Of a stretch of 64,000 nt of DNA, positions 34,524-44,043 are shown piece after piece. The notes beneath the pieces were generated by a model that had not been told where the DNA came from, did no database searches, and saw only the letters and a program-made list of their open reading frames with translations. The stretch's first letter is position 1. Each line of letters begins with the position of its first letter. This DNA is from DASRDS01 sp035570055 (GTDB lineage: Bacteria > Gemmatimonadota > Gemmatimonadetes > Gemmatimonadales > Gemmatimonadaceae). Position numbers and translations under genes: made by a program. The stretch covers positions 17,393 through 81,392 of the forward strand of contig DATMLM010000096.1 of NCBI GenBank assembly GCA_035570055.1, given 5' to 3'.

Positions 34524-36914
34524 CTATTCCGCGCGCAAGGTCCGAGCGGGATCCACCACGCTGGCCCGATGCGCTGGCACGTAGGCCGCGAACAAGGTTA
34601 CGACAAAGATGGCGCCGCACGCACCCAGGACTGCGACAGGATCAGTCGGTTCCACGTTGAAGAGCAGTGACCGCACGAGCTGGGATCCGAACAGGTCACC
34701 AACCAGGCCAACCGCCAGGCCCACGCTGACAACCGCCAGTGCGCGACGCAGCACCTGATGTCGCAGGAATCGCGGCGTCGCGCCTAAAGCCATACGGACG
34801 CCGATGTCATGCGTCTCTTCGCGCACGGCGGATGCCATCACCCCATATAGTCCGATCGCCGCGAGCAGTAACGCGACGAGCGCGAATCCCGACAGGAGGG
34901 TGGTAATGAGCTTGGGCTCAGCTAACGGGCCCGCGAGAAGCTGATCCATCGTTGCTGTTTGCCACACACCCCACTCGGGGTCGACGGTCTTGACGACTCG
35001 CTCAATGCTCGGGAGTATCGCGCTCAGCGAGACTGTGGTGCGGAGGGCGAGCGCTCCTTGCCAGCCGAACTGCTCGTATGGCAAGAATACCGTAGGCGGC
35101 GCATCCCGGAGCGAGCGCAAACGCACATCTCCGGCGATGCCGACCACCGTGCGCCACAGCGTGTCTCCATGAAACCGAATGCGCTTGCCCAGGACGTCCA
35201 CGCCGGGCCAGACTCGCCGCGTGGCTGCCTCGCTGACAACGACCACTGGTGGCGTATGCGCGCCGTCAGTGGCCAGAAAGCCACGCCCGCGCACAATCGG
35301 AATCCCGAACGTGCGAAAGTATTCTGGCCCGCCCGGCTCGATTGGGACAACGTCGCGAGCGCTGTCGCGCGACGTCACAGAGCCTTCCAAGTCGAACGCC
35401 GCCATGAATGCTGTCGGCGCGAAGAAAGGCGCCAAGTTGATCGGCGTGACCGCGGTCAATCCCGGGATGCTGCTCAGCTGGGGCGCGAGCGCTCCGTACA
35501 CCGCAAAGAGCTGGGGCAAGGAGTCGTACTTCGCCATTGGCAATGACAGCTGCACGACGGACAGGCGCTCTGGGACGTACCCAAGCTTGACCCCCTCCAA
35601 CTGGGCCACGCTCCGCACGAGGAGCCCGGCCCCGCCGAGCAACATCACGGCGAGCGCTACCTGAGCGGCGACGAGTGCTTGGCGCAAGCCGCGGCGCCTC
35701 TTGCTGTCACGCCCGGATCGGACGCCGAGCTGCAGCGACCCAGCCGCCCCACGTGCGGCGGCGAGCAACGCGGGCGCGAGCCCAAACAGCGTAATCGCAA
35801 CGGTCGTGATGACGACAGCGCCGGCGATTGGGAGGCCCGATGCCTGAACCACATCGATGCGCGGCAGCTCACGAGGCGCGGCGGCGAGGAGGACATGCCG
35901 GAGTACGACGGCCAACGCATACCCAAGGACGCCACCGGCAATACCCACGATGATCGCCTCAGCGAGCACGGATCGGACGACGGCCGTAAAGCTGGCACCA
36001 AGCGCTTTGTGAAGCGCGAACTCACGGTCCCGGCCGGTGACGCGCAATAGAAGGAGGTTCCCGACGTTCACGCAGGCGATGAGCAGCAGCAGGCCAACCG
36101 CCGCCGTCAGCACGACCAGCACTGACTGTATGTTCCCGACGACGGCCCGTTCGAGTGTCTCGACTCGGACCTGCGCGATCTCGGCCCGCACGTCTCCTCG
36201 CGGCAGGCGCCCGAGAAGCGAACGAAACTCCGACCCGGCGGTAGCCGCCGTTGCTCCCGGTGCAAGCCGCGCGAAGACGTCGATGCCGTCCTGTTCCATG
36301 GGACGATCGGGCGTCCAGTAGTCCACGCCGGTGGGATAGTCGATACCGGGTGGGGCAACTCCCACGATCGTGAAGGTCCATTGTCGGAGGGGGTCGACCA
36401 GGCGGCGCGACAAGATCGCGGGATCTCCACCGAACTGCCGTTGCCACGCTCCGTAGCTGATGACCACTACGTGGGCCGCGCCTTTCACATCGTCATCGGG
36501 CACCAGCATTCGCCCGAGAATGGGTCGCGCTCCCAAGACCTCGAAGAAGCGCCCGGTGACCCGCGCCTGCGCGAGCAGGCTCGGACGACCGTTGTCCTCG
36601 AGCGGCACGACCACCGAGCCGAAATGTGCGATGCCGGCGACATCTCGCAGGGTTCGCGCATCGCGGCGCAAACCGTCAACTTGGTCTTCCGAAAACCAGA
36701 CGTCGGTGCCGGCACGATCCAGGGCTTGTAGTGTCACGACTCGGTCTTGGTCAGGCACTGGCAGGCGTCGCAGCAGGACCGCGCTGAAGACGGCGAACAT
36801 CGCGACCGCCATTCCGATACCTAAGCCCAGAATGAGCACAGCCGTCGCGGTGAAGGCTGGTGCGCGACGCAACCCACGGAGCGCAATGCGAACGTCGTGG
36901 CTCAAACGATCCAT
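34524..36914 (-). CDS. ADOP-type ABC transporter permease
   Basis: 796 residues beginning MDRLSHDVRIALRGLRRAPA, then TM1 (VLILGLGIGMAVAMFAVFSA), a MacB-like periplasmic domain (FFEVLGARPILGRMLVPDDD, WTFTIVGVAPPGIDYPTG), central FtsX helices (LLLLIACVNVGNLLLLRV) and the C-terminal duplicated unit (LVALLLAAIGLYGVMASAVR), ending PAHRASVVDPARTLRAE. It is closely related to the frameshifted gene at 45489-47845 and forms another subgroup than those at 21823 and 32013. Convergent with the previous gene; no ATPase nearby. Confidence 0.92.
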   Translation of the reverse strand: MDRLSHDVRIALRGLRRAPAFTATAVLILGLGIGMAVAMFAVFSAVLLRRLPVPDQDRVVTLQALDRAGTDVWFSEDQVDGLRRDARTLRDVAGIAHFGSVVVPLEDNGRPSLLAQARVTGRFFEVLGARPILGRMLVPDDDVKGAAHVVVISYGAWQRQFGGDPAILSRRLVDPLRQWTFTIVGVAPPGIDYPTGVDYWTPDRPMEQDGIDVFARLAPGATAATAGSEFRSLLGRLPRGDVRAEIAQVRVETLERAVVGNIQSVLVVLTAAVGLLLLIACVNVGNLLLLRVTGRDREFALHKALGASFTAVVRSVLAEAIIVGIAGGVLGYALAVVLRHVLLAAAPRELPRIDVVQASGLPIAGAVVITTVAITLFGLAPALLAAARGAAGSLQLGVRSGRDSKRRRGLRQALVAAQVALAVMLLGGAGLLVRSVAQLEGVKLGYVPERLSVVQLSLPMAKYDSLPQLFAVYGALAPQLSSIPGLTAVTPINLAPFFAPTAFMAAFDLEGSVTSRDSARDVVPIEPGGPEYFRTFGIPIVRGRGFLATDGAHTPPVVVVSEAATRRVWPGVDVLGKRIRFHGDTLWRTVVGIAGDVRLRSLRDAPPTVFLPYEQFGWQGALALRTTVSLSAILPSIERVVKTVDPEWGVWQTATMDQLLAGPLAEPKLITTLLSGFALVALLLAAIGLYGVMASAVREETHDIGVRMALGATPRFLRHQVLRRALAVVSVGLAVGLVGDLFGSQLVRSLLFNVEPTDPVAVLGACGAIFVVTLFAAYVPAHRASVVDPARTLRAE

Positions 36915-36962
36915 AAGCCCTCGTCTGGCCCTACGGGGGTCTCACATTCGTTAACCAGGATT

Positions 36963-37075
36963 ATGAGAACAGTGATTCGAGAAATCCAGTATGCGCTCCG
37001 TCGGCTGCGTGGCAGCCCAGGGGTGAACGATCGCCGCCACGGCTTCTGACGCCGACGCCACTCCTATACGATCGC
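36963..37075 (+). pseudogene. N-terminal remnant of an ADOP permease
   Basis: From ATG 36963 the frame reads MRTVIREIQYALRRLRGSPG, a standard ADOP head, then breaks within a few codons. After a frame change (from ~37028) a TM1-like start TIAATAS is seen, then no further similarity. It diverges from the ADOP gene at 34524-36914, 48 bases away. The rest of the gene has been deleted. The remaining gap to 37127 holds nothing I recognise. Confidence 0.7.
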
Positions 37076-37127
37076 CGGGATCGTGTTCCGGCCGTCTATG
37101 ATGATGCGATCTGTCATTGGCGCACAG

Positions 37128-37823
37128 CTACTGCTTGATCAGCGCGGAGGCGGCAGCTTCTTGGATGAGCTTGACCGTTTCCTTCGGATGAGAGATGTAG
37201 ACCACATGACTGGCGTTCAACTCGACCGTCTTGGCCTTGGCGCGCTTCGCCATCATGCGCTCCTGGTCAGGATTGATCGACCGGTCGGCGGCGGCCACGA
37301 TATACCAGGTGGGCTTGGTCTTCCAGGCGGGCTTCGTCACCTTATGGGTGAACGCGTCGGTCGAGATTGGCACTTGTGAGATCGCCATGAACCACGCCTT
37401 CTCCGGCGGAATGTCCGCCGCGAAGTCTGCTGCGAACTGCGCTTCCTCTATCCACCAGTTCCCATTGGCGTCGGGCGTGAACGCCTTCGACGCCTGCGGC
37501 ACGGCCTGTTCGATCGACGCGCAGCTCTCGCCCTCATCAAGCGCAAATGCAGCGAGATAGACCAGCGCGGCCACCTTCGGATGATTGCCGGCCTCGGTGA
37601 TGATGGACCCGCCGTAGCTGTGGCCCACGAGGACCACCGGCCCGTCCATGGCGTCGATGGCGGCCTTGGTGTACTTCTGATCGTCGGCGTAAGACGTTTC
37701 GGGGGGCTGGACCACCGACACCTTGAACCCATCCTTCTTGAGGATGATCGCGACGGCTTCCCAGCCAGAGCCGTCGGCGAATGCTCCATGCACCAGGACC
37801 ACGTTCTTGATCGTCTGCGTCAT
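37128..37823 (-). CDS. Alpha/beta-hydrolase
   Basis: 231 residues with AAGGAG eight bases before ATG. The fold begins VVLVHGAFADGSGW (oxyanion region); the nucleophile is S69 in VLVGHSYGGSI, and a catalytic-triad histidine is probable in ELNASHVVYISHPKET. No signal peptide, so cytoplasmic. It belongs to the general esterase/EstC-like group that includes hydroxynitrile-lyase-like esterases. The substrate is not predictable. It stands alone, 104 bases from the NarL-type regulator. Confidence 0.88.
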   Translation of the reverse strand: MTQTIKNVVLVHGAFADGSGWEAVAIILKKDGFKVSVVQPPETSYADDQKYTKAAIDAMDGPVVLVGHSYGGSIITEAGNHPKVAALVYLAAFALDEGESCASIEQAVPQASKAFTPDANGNWWIEEAQFAADFAADIPPEKAWFMAISQVPISTDAFTHKVTKPAWKTKPTWYIVAAADRSINPDQERMMAKRAKAKTVELNASHVVYISHPKETVKLIQEAAASALIKQ

Positions 37824-37927
37824 GACCAGGCTCCTTAAGATGGATATCGCTTCTCGCCTGGAACGGTAGGACTGACGGTCAATTCACGTCAGCCCACATC
37901 GAGTGGAGGCCACACACCCCGTTCGGG

Positions 37928-38554
37928 TCACTGTTCTAACGAAATGATCCCGCGCTTGAGCGCAATGGTGACCGCATGCGTTCGATCGTTGGCGCCAAGT
38001 TTCGCGAGTATCGCCTTCACGTGCCCTTTGACCGTGTCTTCCGAAATGGAAAGGTGCGACGCGACGATCTTATTCGCGTTCCCGGCAGCGACCTGCCGCA
38101 GCACGTCGAGCTCGCGTTCCGTCAGCGTGTGCTCACCATGATGCTCGGCTATCGCAATGGCAATCTCCGCGGGAATGCGGTGTTGGCCAGCGTGTACGCT
38201 CCGGATGGTATCGATGAGATCCCTCCTCAGAGTGCTCTTCAGCAAGTATCCGCACGCTCCGGCAGCGAGGGCCTGAGTCGCCTGCACGTCACCCTTGTAT
38301 GTCGTCAGCATGACAATGCGTGCTTTGGGAAACTCTTTGCGAATCGCGATGGTCGCCTCGATGCCATTCATCTCCGGCATCACCAAGTCCATGAGTGTGA
38401 CATCCGGACGATGACGTCTGAAGCTGTCGATCGCTTCCCGACCGTTGCCCGCTTCAGCGACCAGCACCATGTCAGGGTGATTCTCGATGATCGCCGCTAT
38501 CCCTTCTCTGAGCACGGGATGATCGTCAACCGATAGGACCTTAATGGGGTTCAT
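37928..38554 (-). CDS. NarL/FixJ-family response regulator
   Basis: 208 residues from ATG 38554, overlapping the kinase stop by 14 bases; the longer open frame is a read into the kinase gene. The receiver has DDH at 10-12, D56 (VTLMDLVMPEMNG) and K in YLLKSTLRR. The C-terminal LuxR-type HTH is LTERELDVLRQVAAGNANKI with SISEDTVKGHVKAILAKLG. It is the output partner of the propeller histidine kinase. Confidence 0.93.
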   Translation of the reverse strand: MNPIKVLSVDDHPVLREGIAAIIENHPDMVLVAEAGNGREAIDSFRRHRPDVTLMDLVMPEMNGIEATIAIRKEFPKARIVMLTTYKGDVQATQALAAGACGYLLKSTLRRDLIDTIRSVHAGQHRIPAEIAIAIAEHHGEHTLTERELDVLRQVAAGNANKIVASHLSISEDTVKGHVKAILAKLGANDRTHAVTIALKRGIISLEQ

Positions 38555-41500
38555 GAGGCATCCCCTCGCGCCACAGTTGGCGGAGCCTTCGCCAAAGCGA
38601 ACCGTTTCCTGGAGCACTATACGCCACGGATCCTGGAATCTCCAATTCCAACTCGGTCCCGGCATCCGGCCAGCTCCAGGTTTCCAAGCGCGCACCGATG
38701 CTCGCGGCACGCTCCCGCATGCCACGCATTCCCCAATGCCCCGGTTTGCCACCCGCTTTGACAATCTGCGGATCGATGCCGCAGCCGTCGTCACGGAAGC
38801 GCAAACGCAGGCGCGCGGAGTCGTAGGCGATCTCGACTTCAATGTGTTTCGCACGCGCGTGCTGCACCGCGTTGGCCAGGGCCTCGTGCCCGATCCAAAA
38901 TGCGTCGTCCCGGACGAGCGGGTTGAGCTCGCGCCGCTCGCCTTCTACCACAATGCGGAATTCGATGCCGTCGCTCACTGAGAGACCCTTGATGGCGTCC
39001 GTGAGGGCCTCTGGCAAGGATGCCGTGTGGGCGGCCGTGTGACGAAGATTCTTCACGCGATCCCGCCCCTCCACGAGCACTTCGTCGGCCCGGTCGAGCG
39101 CTTGCTCGATCATCCCCCGAGCGGGCTCTGTGGCAGGTATCCGTTCGGCCACGGCTTGAAACCGCAACACGAGGCCTTGGATGCCCTGCAGCAGCGTATC
39201 GTGCAGCTCGCGCGCGATGCGTTCTCGCTCACCCAGTCGCTCTTCCATTCTGACGGCAATCGCCGTCGCCAAATGGCCGAGTCGACGAATGTAGAGCGTC
39301 CACAGGATGGCGACGAATACCACGAGGCACGAGAGCCTGAACCACCACGCCTCCCACCACGGTGGCAGGATCGTGATCCGGAGCGCAACGCCAGGTTCGT
39401 TCCACGCCCCTTGCCTGGTGGCGCTCTGTACATGAAACGTGTAGTGGCCGGCCGGCAACGTGGTGTAGCTCGCGATCCGTCGATCGCTCCCAACTTCGAT
39501 CCAGTCACGGTCTAACCGGTCCAGCTTGTATCGATACCGATTGGCATCGGGATTGAAGTACGTGAGGGCGGCGAAACTCAGCGAGAAGATATTTTGGTCG
39601 TGCGTGAGGGTGAGCTCTTTGGTGGTGCTGATGGACTGTGCGAGGGGGGACCTGTCTCCGACTTCGACCGAGCGTCCAGCCAGCTGGAAATCGGTCAGCA
39701 CGAGGGGGAGTGGGTACGATGTGTTGACGACCTTGTCAGGATAGAAGCTGACCCCGCCGGCAAACCCACCGAAAAACATCTCCCCGCTGAGACTCTTGGA
39801 GCAGGCATCCCAGCCTGTGAAGTCATTGCCGGGAAGACCGTCGACCGTCGAGTAGTTCAGAAATGTGTTGGTCGTCGGATCGAGCCTGGATAAACCGCGG
39901 TTGGTGCTCATCCAGAGCATGCCGAACTGGTCTTCGAGGATGCAACTGACGGCGTTGCTGGGCAAGCCATCCTTTGTGTAGTAGTGGGCGAACGTCCCCG
40001 TTTCGCGGTTCAGCCGGTTCAAGCCATTTTCGGTGCTGACCCAGAGGGTGCCGGAATGGTCCACATAGGTCGAGGTGACGGCGTTGTCACTCAACGAGCT
40101 GGAGTCACCGACGTCGTGTGCGTATACGGTGAAGTGGCCAGTCCTGGAGTCGAAACGGCTCAACCCTCCCCAGCCGCCCATCCACAAGAACCCACTGGTA
40201 TCCTCAGCGAGGTTGGCATACTCCTCGTGGTCGCTTTTGGTGTGCTGCTTGTACACCGCGAAGCTCTCGCGCCGAGGGTCAAACCGATCAAGACCGTTGT
40301 ACGTGGCAACCCACATGGTGCCCGCGCGATCGATCAGCATCCGACTCACGATGTCACTGCTCACGCTCGACGCGCGGGCAGGGTCGTGCAGATAGGTTGT
40401 GAAACGCCCCGTACTCCGGTCGAAGCGGCTCAGTCCCGCGCCGTACGTGCCGACCCAGAGACCGCCGGCACGATCTTCGGTGATCGCAATGACGTCGCTC
40501 GATAAGCCTTGACCGGGCGAGGTATACGAGGCGATGTCTCCAGATCTTCGGTCGATGCGCGTCAACGCTCCCGTGGTCGCGAGCCACAGGACGTGGTGGT
40601 GATCTTCGTACACGGCATTGACCATCTTTTCGCCATGGCTGCGGCCGGTGCTGTCGCGCACGCGCAGGGGCGTGAATGACCCCCGCTCGGTCCGAAACAC
40701 GTTCGGCTCGGTCGAGTTGAATCCGACCCACACGTTGCCTTCGCGGTCCCCGCACAGGGTCAACAGACGATCCGCGGCGATGCTCTCACGATCGTCTGGA
40801 TGATTCCGATAGCGAACGAAGACGTCACGCTCCCGGTCGAACTTGAGCAACCCGCCACCATAACTCGCGAACCAGAGTGTTCTGCTGTTGTCTTCCACGA
40901 CGGCCCTGAACCCGGCCGGTATGTTCTGGCCAGATCGTTGGTCATAAATCGAATACGACGTCAGGCGATGGGTGGATCGATCCAGAACGACGAGTCCGCT
41001 CCCGGGGCTACTGGTGACATAGGTGATCCAAAAGACGCCACGGTGGTCTTCATAGAACGAGACCGTCCGTATTCCCTCATTCAGGTGGATGCGCGAGAGC
41101 ACTCTGCCACTCTCACGATCAAACTCCTCTACCTCATCACCGTCGGCTATCCAGAATCTGCCGCTCTTGTCTTCCAACGTGCATTGGACGTCGTTGCTGC
41201 CGAGACTGGACGGATTCGATGGATCGTGAGCATAGTGGACGATCTGATGCGTCTCCGGGTTCAGCGCGAACAGACCACTCCCTGTTGACAACCACAGAAT
41301 ACCCTTCCGATCCTGACTGATGGCGCTGACATAGGTCGCGGCGTTCCCAGCGACGATGGGATAGTGCGCGAACGTTTCGTGGACCCGGTCGAACCGGTCC
41401 AGAAACTGATCGCAGCCGACCCACAGCGTTCCCGAACGGTCCTTGAATAACGAATGGATATAGACGCAGCTCAGGCTACTCGCTCGCGCGGGGTCATGCA

Positions 41501-41732
41501 TGAACACCTTGAATTCATATCCGTCGTATCGGTCGAGACCGTATTGCGTGCCGAACCACATGAATCCTTGGTCGTCTTGTACGATTTCGGACGCTTGGGT
41601 TTGGGACAGTCCTTGACCTGTCGAGAGTCGCGAGAATCGGATATCGTCGGCATCGATCGCGGGAATTCGCACCGCGGCCGGCGGCTGCGTGAACAAGACA
41701 GCAAGGAGCAATGCCAGCATAGAGATCAACAT
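38541..41732 (-). CDS. Propeller-type sensor histidine kinase (Reg_prop, Y_Y_Y, HisKA_3)
   Basis: 1063 residues from ATG 41732, which gives a signal anchor (MLISMLALLLAVLF). At least 13 two-component-regulator propeller repeats cover ~40-680 (e.g. FMWFGTQYGLDRYDG, LWVGTYGAGLSRFDR, LWVSTENGLNRLNR), making two seven-bladed periplasmic propellers. A Y_Y_Y domain at ~690-760 (LPAGHYTFHVQSATRQG) precedes one membrane helix (LSCLVVFVAILWTLYIRRL), then HisKA_3 with His in IARELHDTLLQGIQG and HATPase (GHWGMRGMRERAASIGA). In Bacteroidetes such kinases sense glycans; here the ligand is unknown. Translationally coupled to the NarL regulator. Confidence 0.93.
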   Translation of the reverse strand: MLISMLALLLAVLFTQPPAAVRIPAIDADDIRFSRLSTGQGLSQTQASEIVQDDQGFMWFGTQYGLDRYDGYEFKVFMHDPARASSLSCVYIHSLFKDRSGTLWVGCDQFLDRFDRVHETFAHYPIVAGNAATYVSAISQDRKGILWLSTGSGLFALNPETHQIVHYAHDPSNPSSLGSNDVQCTLEDKSGRFWIADGDEVEEFDRESGRVLSRIHLNEGIRTVSFYEDHRGVFWITYVTSSPGSGLVVLDRSTHRLTSYSIYDQRSGQNIPAGFRAVVEDNSRTLWFASYGGGLLKFDRERDVFVRYRNHPDDRESIAADRLLTLCGDREGNVWVGFNSTEPNVFRTERGSFTPLRVRDSTGRSHGEKMVNAVYEDHHHVLWLATTGALTRIDRRSGDIASYTSPGQGLSSDVIAITEDRAGGLWVGTYGAGLSRFDRSTGRFTTYLHDPARASSVSSDIVSRMLIDRAGTMWVATYNGLDRFDPRRESFAVYKQHTKSDHEEYANLAEDTSGFLWMGGWGGLSRFDSRTGHFTVYAHDVGDSSSLSDNAVTSTYVDHSGTLWVSTENGLNRLNRETGTFAHYYTKDGLPSNAVSCILEDQFGMLWMSTNRGLSRLDPTTNTFLNYSTVDGLPGNDFTGWDACSKSLSGEMFFGGFAGGVSFYPDKVVNTSYPLPLVLTDFQLAGRSVEVGDRSPLAQSISTTKELTLTHDQNIFSLSFAALTYFNPDANRYRYKLDRLDRDWIEVGSDRRIASYTTLPAGHYTFHVQSATRQGAWNEPGVALRITILPPWWEAWWFRLSCLVVFVAILWTLYIRRLGHLATAIAVRMEERLGERERIARELHDTLLQGIQGLVLRFQAVAERIPATEPARGMIEQALDRADEVLVEGRDRVKNLRHTAAHTASLPEALTDAIKGLSVSDGIEFRIVVEGERRELNPLVRDDAFWIGHEALANAVQHARAKHIEVEIAYDSARLRLRFRDDGCGIDPQIVKAGGKPGHWGMRGMRERAASIGARLETWSWPDAGTELELEIPGSVAYSAPGNGSLWRRLRQLWREGMPHEPH

Positions 41733-41889
41733 GTTATCGAAATGGCAGGTCGTATTCCACTTTGCCCGTCGAGCGCCCAAGATGATTGCTCGAGGCCAAC
41801 CCTTTTGAGGGCTATCGGTCGCCGCGGGCTGCGCCTACACTGATTCACAACTCCCAGGAGGATTCACGGCTCTGCAGCGCCTATTCTCC

Positions 41890-42219
41890 ATGTTCCCCAA
41901 CGGATGGCCAGGTCTCGCTCTGCTCATGCTCAGGGTGGCCGCTGGTATCCTGTTGATTTATGACGAAGCCGCCCCACTCATCTTACGGTTTGTCTCGATT
42001 GGAGCTGGCTCGCTGCTTCTTCTAGGATTGTGGACACCCATTGCCGGGGTACTCGTCGCTTGCGTTGAGGTTTGCTTCCTGCTTCTCGGAACGGTGCACC
42101 TACAAAGTTCCATTCTGTTAGGAGCGGTGGGTGCCGCGCTGGTTGCTCTCGGACCAGGCGCTATATCAATCGATGCGCGCCTCTTTGGAAGGAAGCGGTT
42201 AGATATCGGTGAGCCGTAA
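41890..42219 (+). CDS. Small DoxX-like integral membrane protein
   Basis: 109 residues with about four hydrophobic segments (LALLMLRVAAGILLIY, FVSIGAGSLLLLGLW, IAGVLVACVEVCFLLLG, ILLGAVGAALVALGPGAISI) and the ending ISIDARLFGRKRLDI, typical of DoxX-like proteins. AGGAGG lies about 30 bases upstream, so translation might begin at an earlier non-ATG codon. DoxX proteins are inner-membrane partners of redox systems. Divergent from the propeller kinase. Confidence 0.75.
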   Translation: MFPNGWPGLALLMLRVAAGILLIYDEAAPLILRFVSIGAGSLLLLGLWTPIAGVLVACVEVCFLLLGTVHLQSSILLGAVGAALVALGPGAISIDARLFGRKRLDIGEP

Positions 42220-42237
42220 GGAGGCGCCGTCGCGCCG

Positions 42238-42375
42238 TTGGGCTTCCTCATCTACCGCTCGATCGACGCGGACCGAGCGCATGTTCCGCTCGGGTTCGAG
42301 CTCGACCGGAAAATGGTGGCACTGCTCGATCATCTGCATGTACCCGTTCCGGATGCCCTTCTGACCAAAGGGTAA
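42238..42375 (+). other. Short open fragment, possibly the 3' end of a lost gene
   Basis: After the DoxX-like gene, a frame ending at TAA 42373-42375 reads GFLIYRSIDADRAHVPLGFE, then LDRKMVALLDHLHVPVPDA. It has coding-like composition and helical character but no ATG start. It may be the C-terminus of a deleted protein; I do not recognise the family. The rest of the gap to 42471 shows nothing clear. Confidence 0.35.
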
Positions 42376-42471
42376 GGATAGCGACGGCCGCGGTTAATGT
42401 CGTGCGTTTGGGTTGTGTTTGCCTTTGCGGTTGCGTGGTCGCGCTCGTGGCGCGGTGGCATATTGGCGTAG

Positions 42472-44043
42472 ATGCGCTTTCGTCTGCCGCTGCTCTTCGG
42501 GTTAGCGCTCGCCCTGGCCGTGGTTCTCTCGATCCAGGCGATCGCATTGCTGCGCGATCGTGCTGGCGTCGCCAAGCGTGCGCAGGCGGCGCGGTTGGAT
42601 GAGATCGCACGCACGGTGGCGCTGCGGATCGAGTATCAGCTCCTGAGCCCGATGGCGACCGCCGTGGGGCACGCGATGTTCGATGACAGTGCGATAATGA
42701 AGCCTGGCCCGACCGTCGGCGCTCAGGCGGAACGGGCGCGCCGAAATCTCGCGACGTGCGCGTGCGCGCCGCCGAGTGGTCTCGCGGTATCGGTGCGCGG
42801 CTCTTCGCGTCCGGTGGGTGATCACGCGGACTCTATCACGCAGTGGCTCGCCGATACCCTGGCGCGCCAGGTGCGGATATCTCACCTGGCGTCGTACAAC
42901 CTCGTCGGCCGGAGCGGGCGCGGACACGTTGTCTTTGGATTCATGAGTACGCGGCCACCGATGCCGGTGCGGTTGTTCGGGTATGGCGCGCGCATCGCGC
43001 CCGCCGACACCATCGATGACCTCTTCGCCATCGAGCTCGCGCCGACGCCGTTTCTCACGCGCGCGCTCCGCGATACGACGATCAACCCCGGGACGGACAC
43101 CGGCGAGCTCGCGTTCCGCCCCGTGGCCGTGACGCTCGACGTGGCTGACGCCGCGGGCCGGCCGCTGTACGCCGGGACGGGCGAGCGATGGGCGCCGGGT
43201 CTTGTAGTCCGCGCGCTTCCCGTGGATCTCGGGAGCCTCACGCTCCGCATGTACGCGGCGCGGACACCGACCGGTCCGGCTCCGACGGGCGGCGGGTTGC
43301 TGCTCGTGCTGGCGCTCTTCGTGATCACGATCGTCCTGGCCGCCATCGCACTCCTGCAACTCCGCGGCGAGCACGAGCTCGCGCGCCGGCGGGCGAGGTT
43401 CGTGTCCGGGGTGTCGCACGAGTTGCGAACGCCGTTGACGCAGATTCGACTGTTCGCGGAATTGTTGCGCGATGCGAATCCGGCGGTGCAAGCGAAGCGG
43501 TTCGAGTATGCGCGGATCATCGACGAAGAGGCGCAGCGATTGACCTATCTGGTCGACAATGTGCTCGCGTACAGCGGGCTGTCCGAGGTCACGGTGCGGC
43601 GGGAAAACGTCGCGTTTTCGGAGATCGTTCAGGACACCGTCGAGCGATTCGAGCCGCTGGCGGCGTCACGGGCGGCCAAGCTTCGAGTGCTCGTGCCGGA
43701 AGGGATCGTCATCGCGGCTGACGATCATGCGCTGCGGCGCGTGCTGTTGAATGTGCTGGACAATGCCGTGAAGTACGGCCCGCAGGGCCAGACGGTCTGC
43801 ATCGCGCTCCACGTGGTCGATCACTCGCTGCAGTTGACGGTGGATGACGCCGGCCCGGGGATTCCGATCGCGGATCGGATGCGCGTGTTCGAGCCGTTCG
43901 TTCGGCTCGACCATAACGCGGAAGGCGGCACCGGCATCGGCCTGGCGATTGTCCACGATCTCGTCGCCGCGATGCGTGGCACCGTCGTCATCGAAGAGGC
44001 GCCATCGGGAGGGACCCGGGTGCGGTTGACATGGCCCCTATGA
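42472..44043 (+). CDS. Sensor histidine kinase
   Basis: 523 residues. TM1 is at ~7-27 (LLFGLALALAVVLSIQAIAL), followed by a ~240-residue periplasmic sensor with no named domain, including a CAC cluster at ~96-98. TM2 is at ~275-296. HisKA carries H316 (FVSGVSHELRTPLTQIRL); HATPase has VLNVLDNAVKYG, DDAGPGIPIADR and GGTGIGLAIVHDLV. The stop overlaps the regulator's start at 44040. In this pair the kinase precedes the regulator, opposite to the 25423 pair. Confidence 0.93.
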   Translation: MRFRLPLLFGLALALAVVLSIQAIALLRDRAGVAKRAQAARLDEIARTVALRIEYQLLSPMATAVGHAMFDDSAIMKPGPTVGAQAERARRNLATCACAPPSGLAVSVRGSSRPVGDHADSITQWLADTLARQVRISHLASYNLVGRSGRGHVVFGFMSTRPPMPVRLFGYGARIAPADTIDDLFAIELAPTPFLTRALRDTTINPGTDTGELAFRPVAVTLDVADAAGRPLYAGTGERWAPGLVVRALPVDLGSLTLRMYAARTPTGPAPTGGGLLLVLALFVITIVLAAIALLQLRGEHELARRRARFVSGVSHELRTPLTQIRLFAELLRDANPAVQAKRFEYARIIDEEAQRLTYLVDNVLAYSGLSEVTVRRENVAFSEIVQDTVERFEPLAASRAAKLRVLVPEGIVIAADDHALRRVLLNVLDNAVKYGPQGQTVCIALHVVDHSLQLTVDDAGPGIPIADRMRVFEPFVRLDHNAEGGTGIGLAIVHDLVAAMRGTVVIEEAPSGGTRVRLTWPL

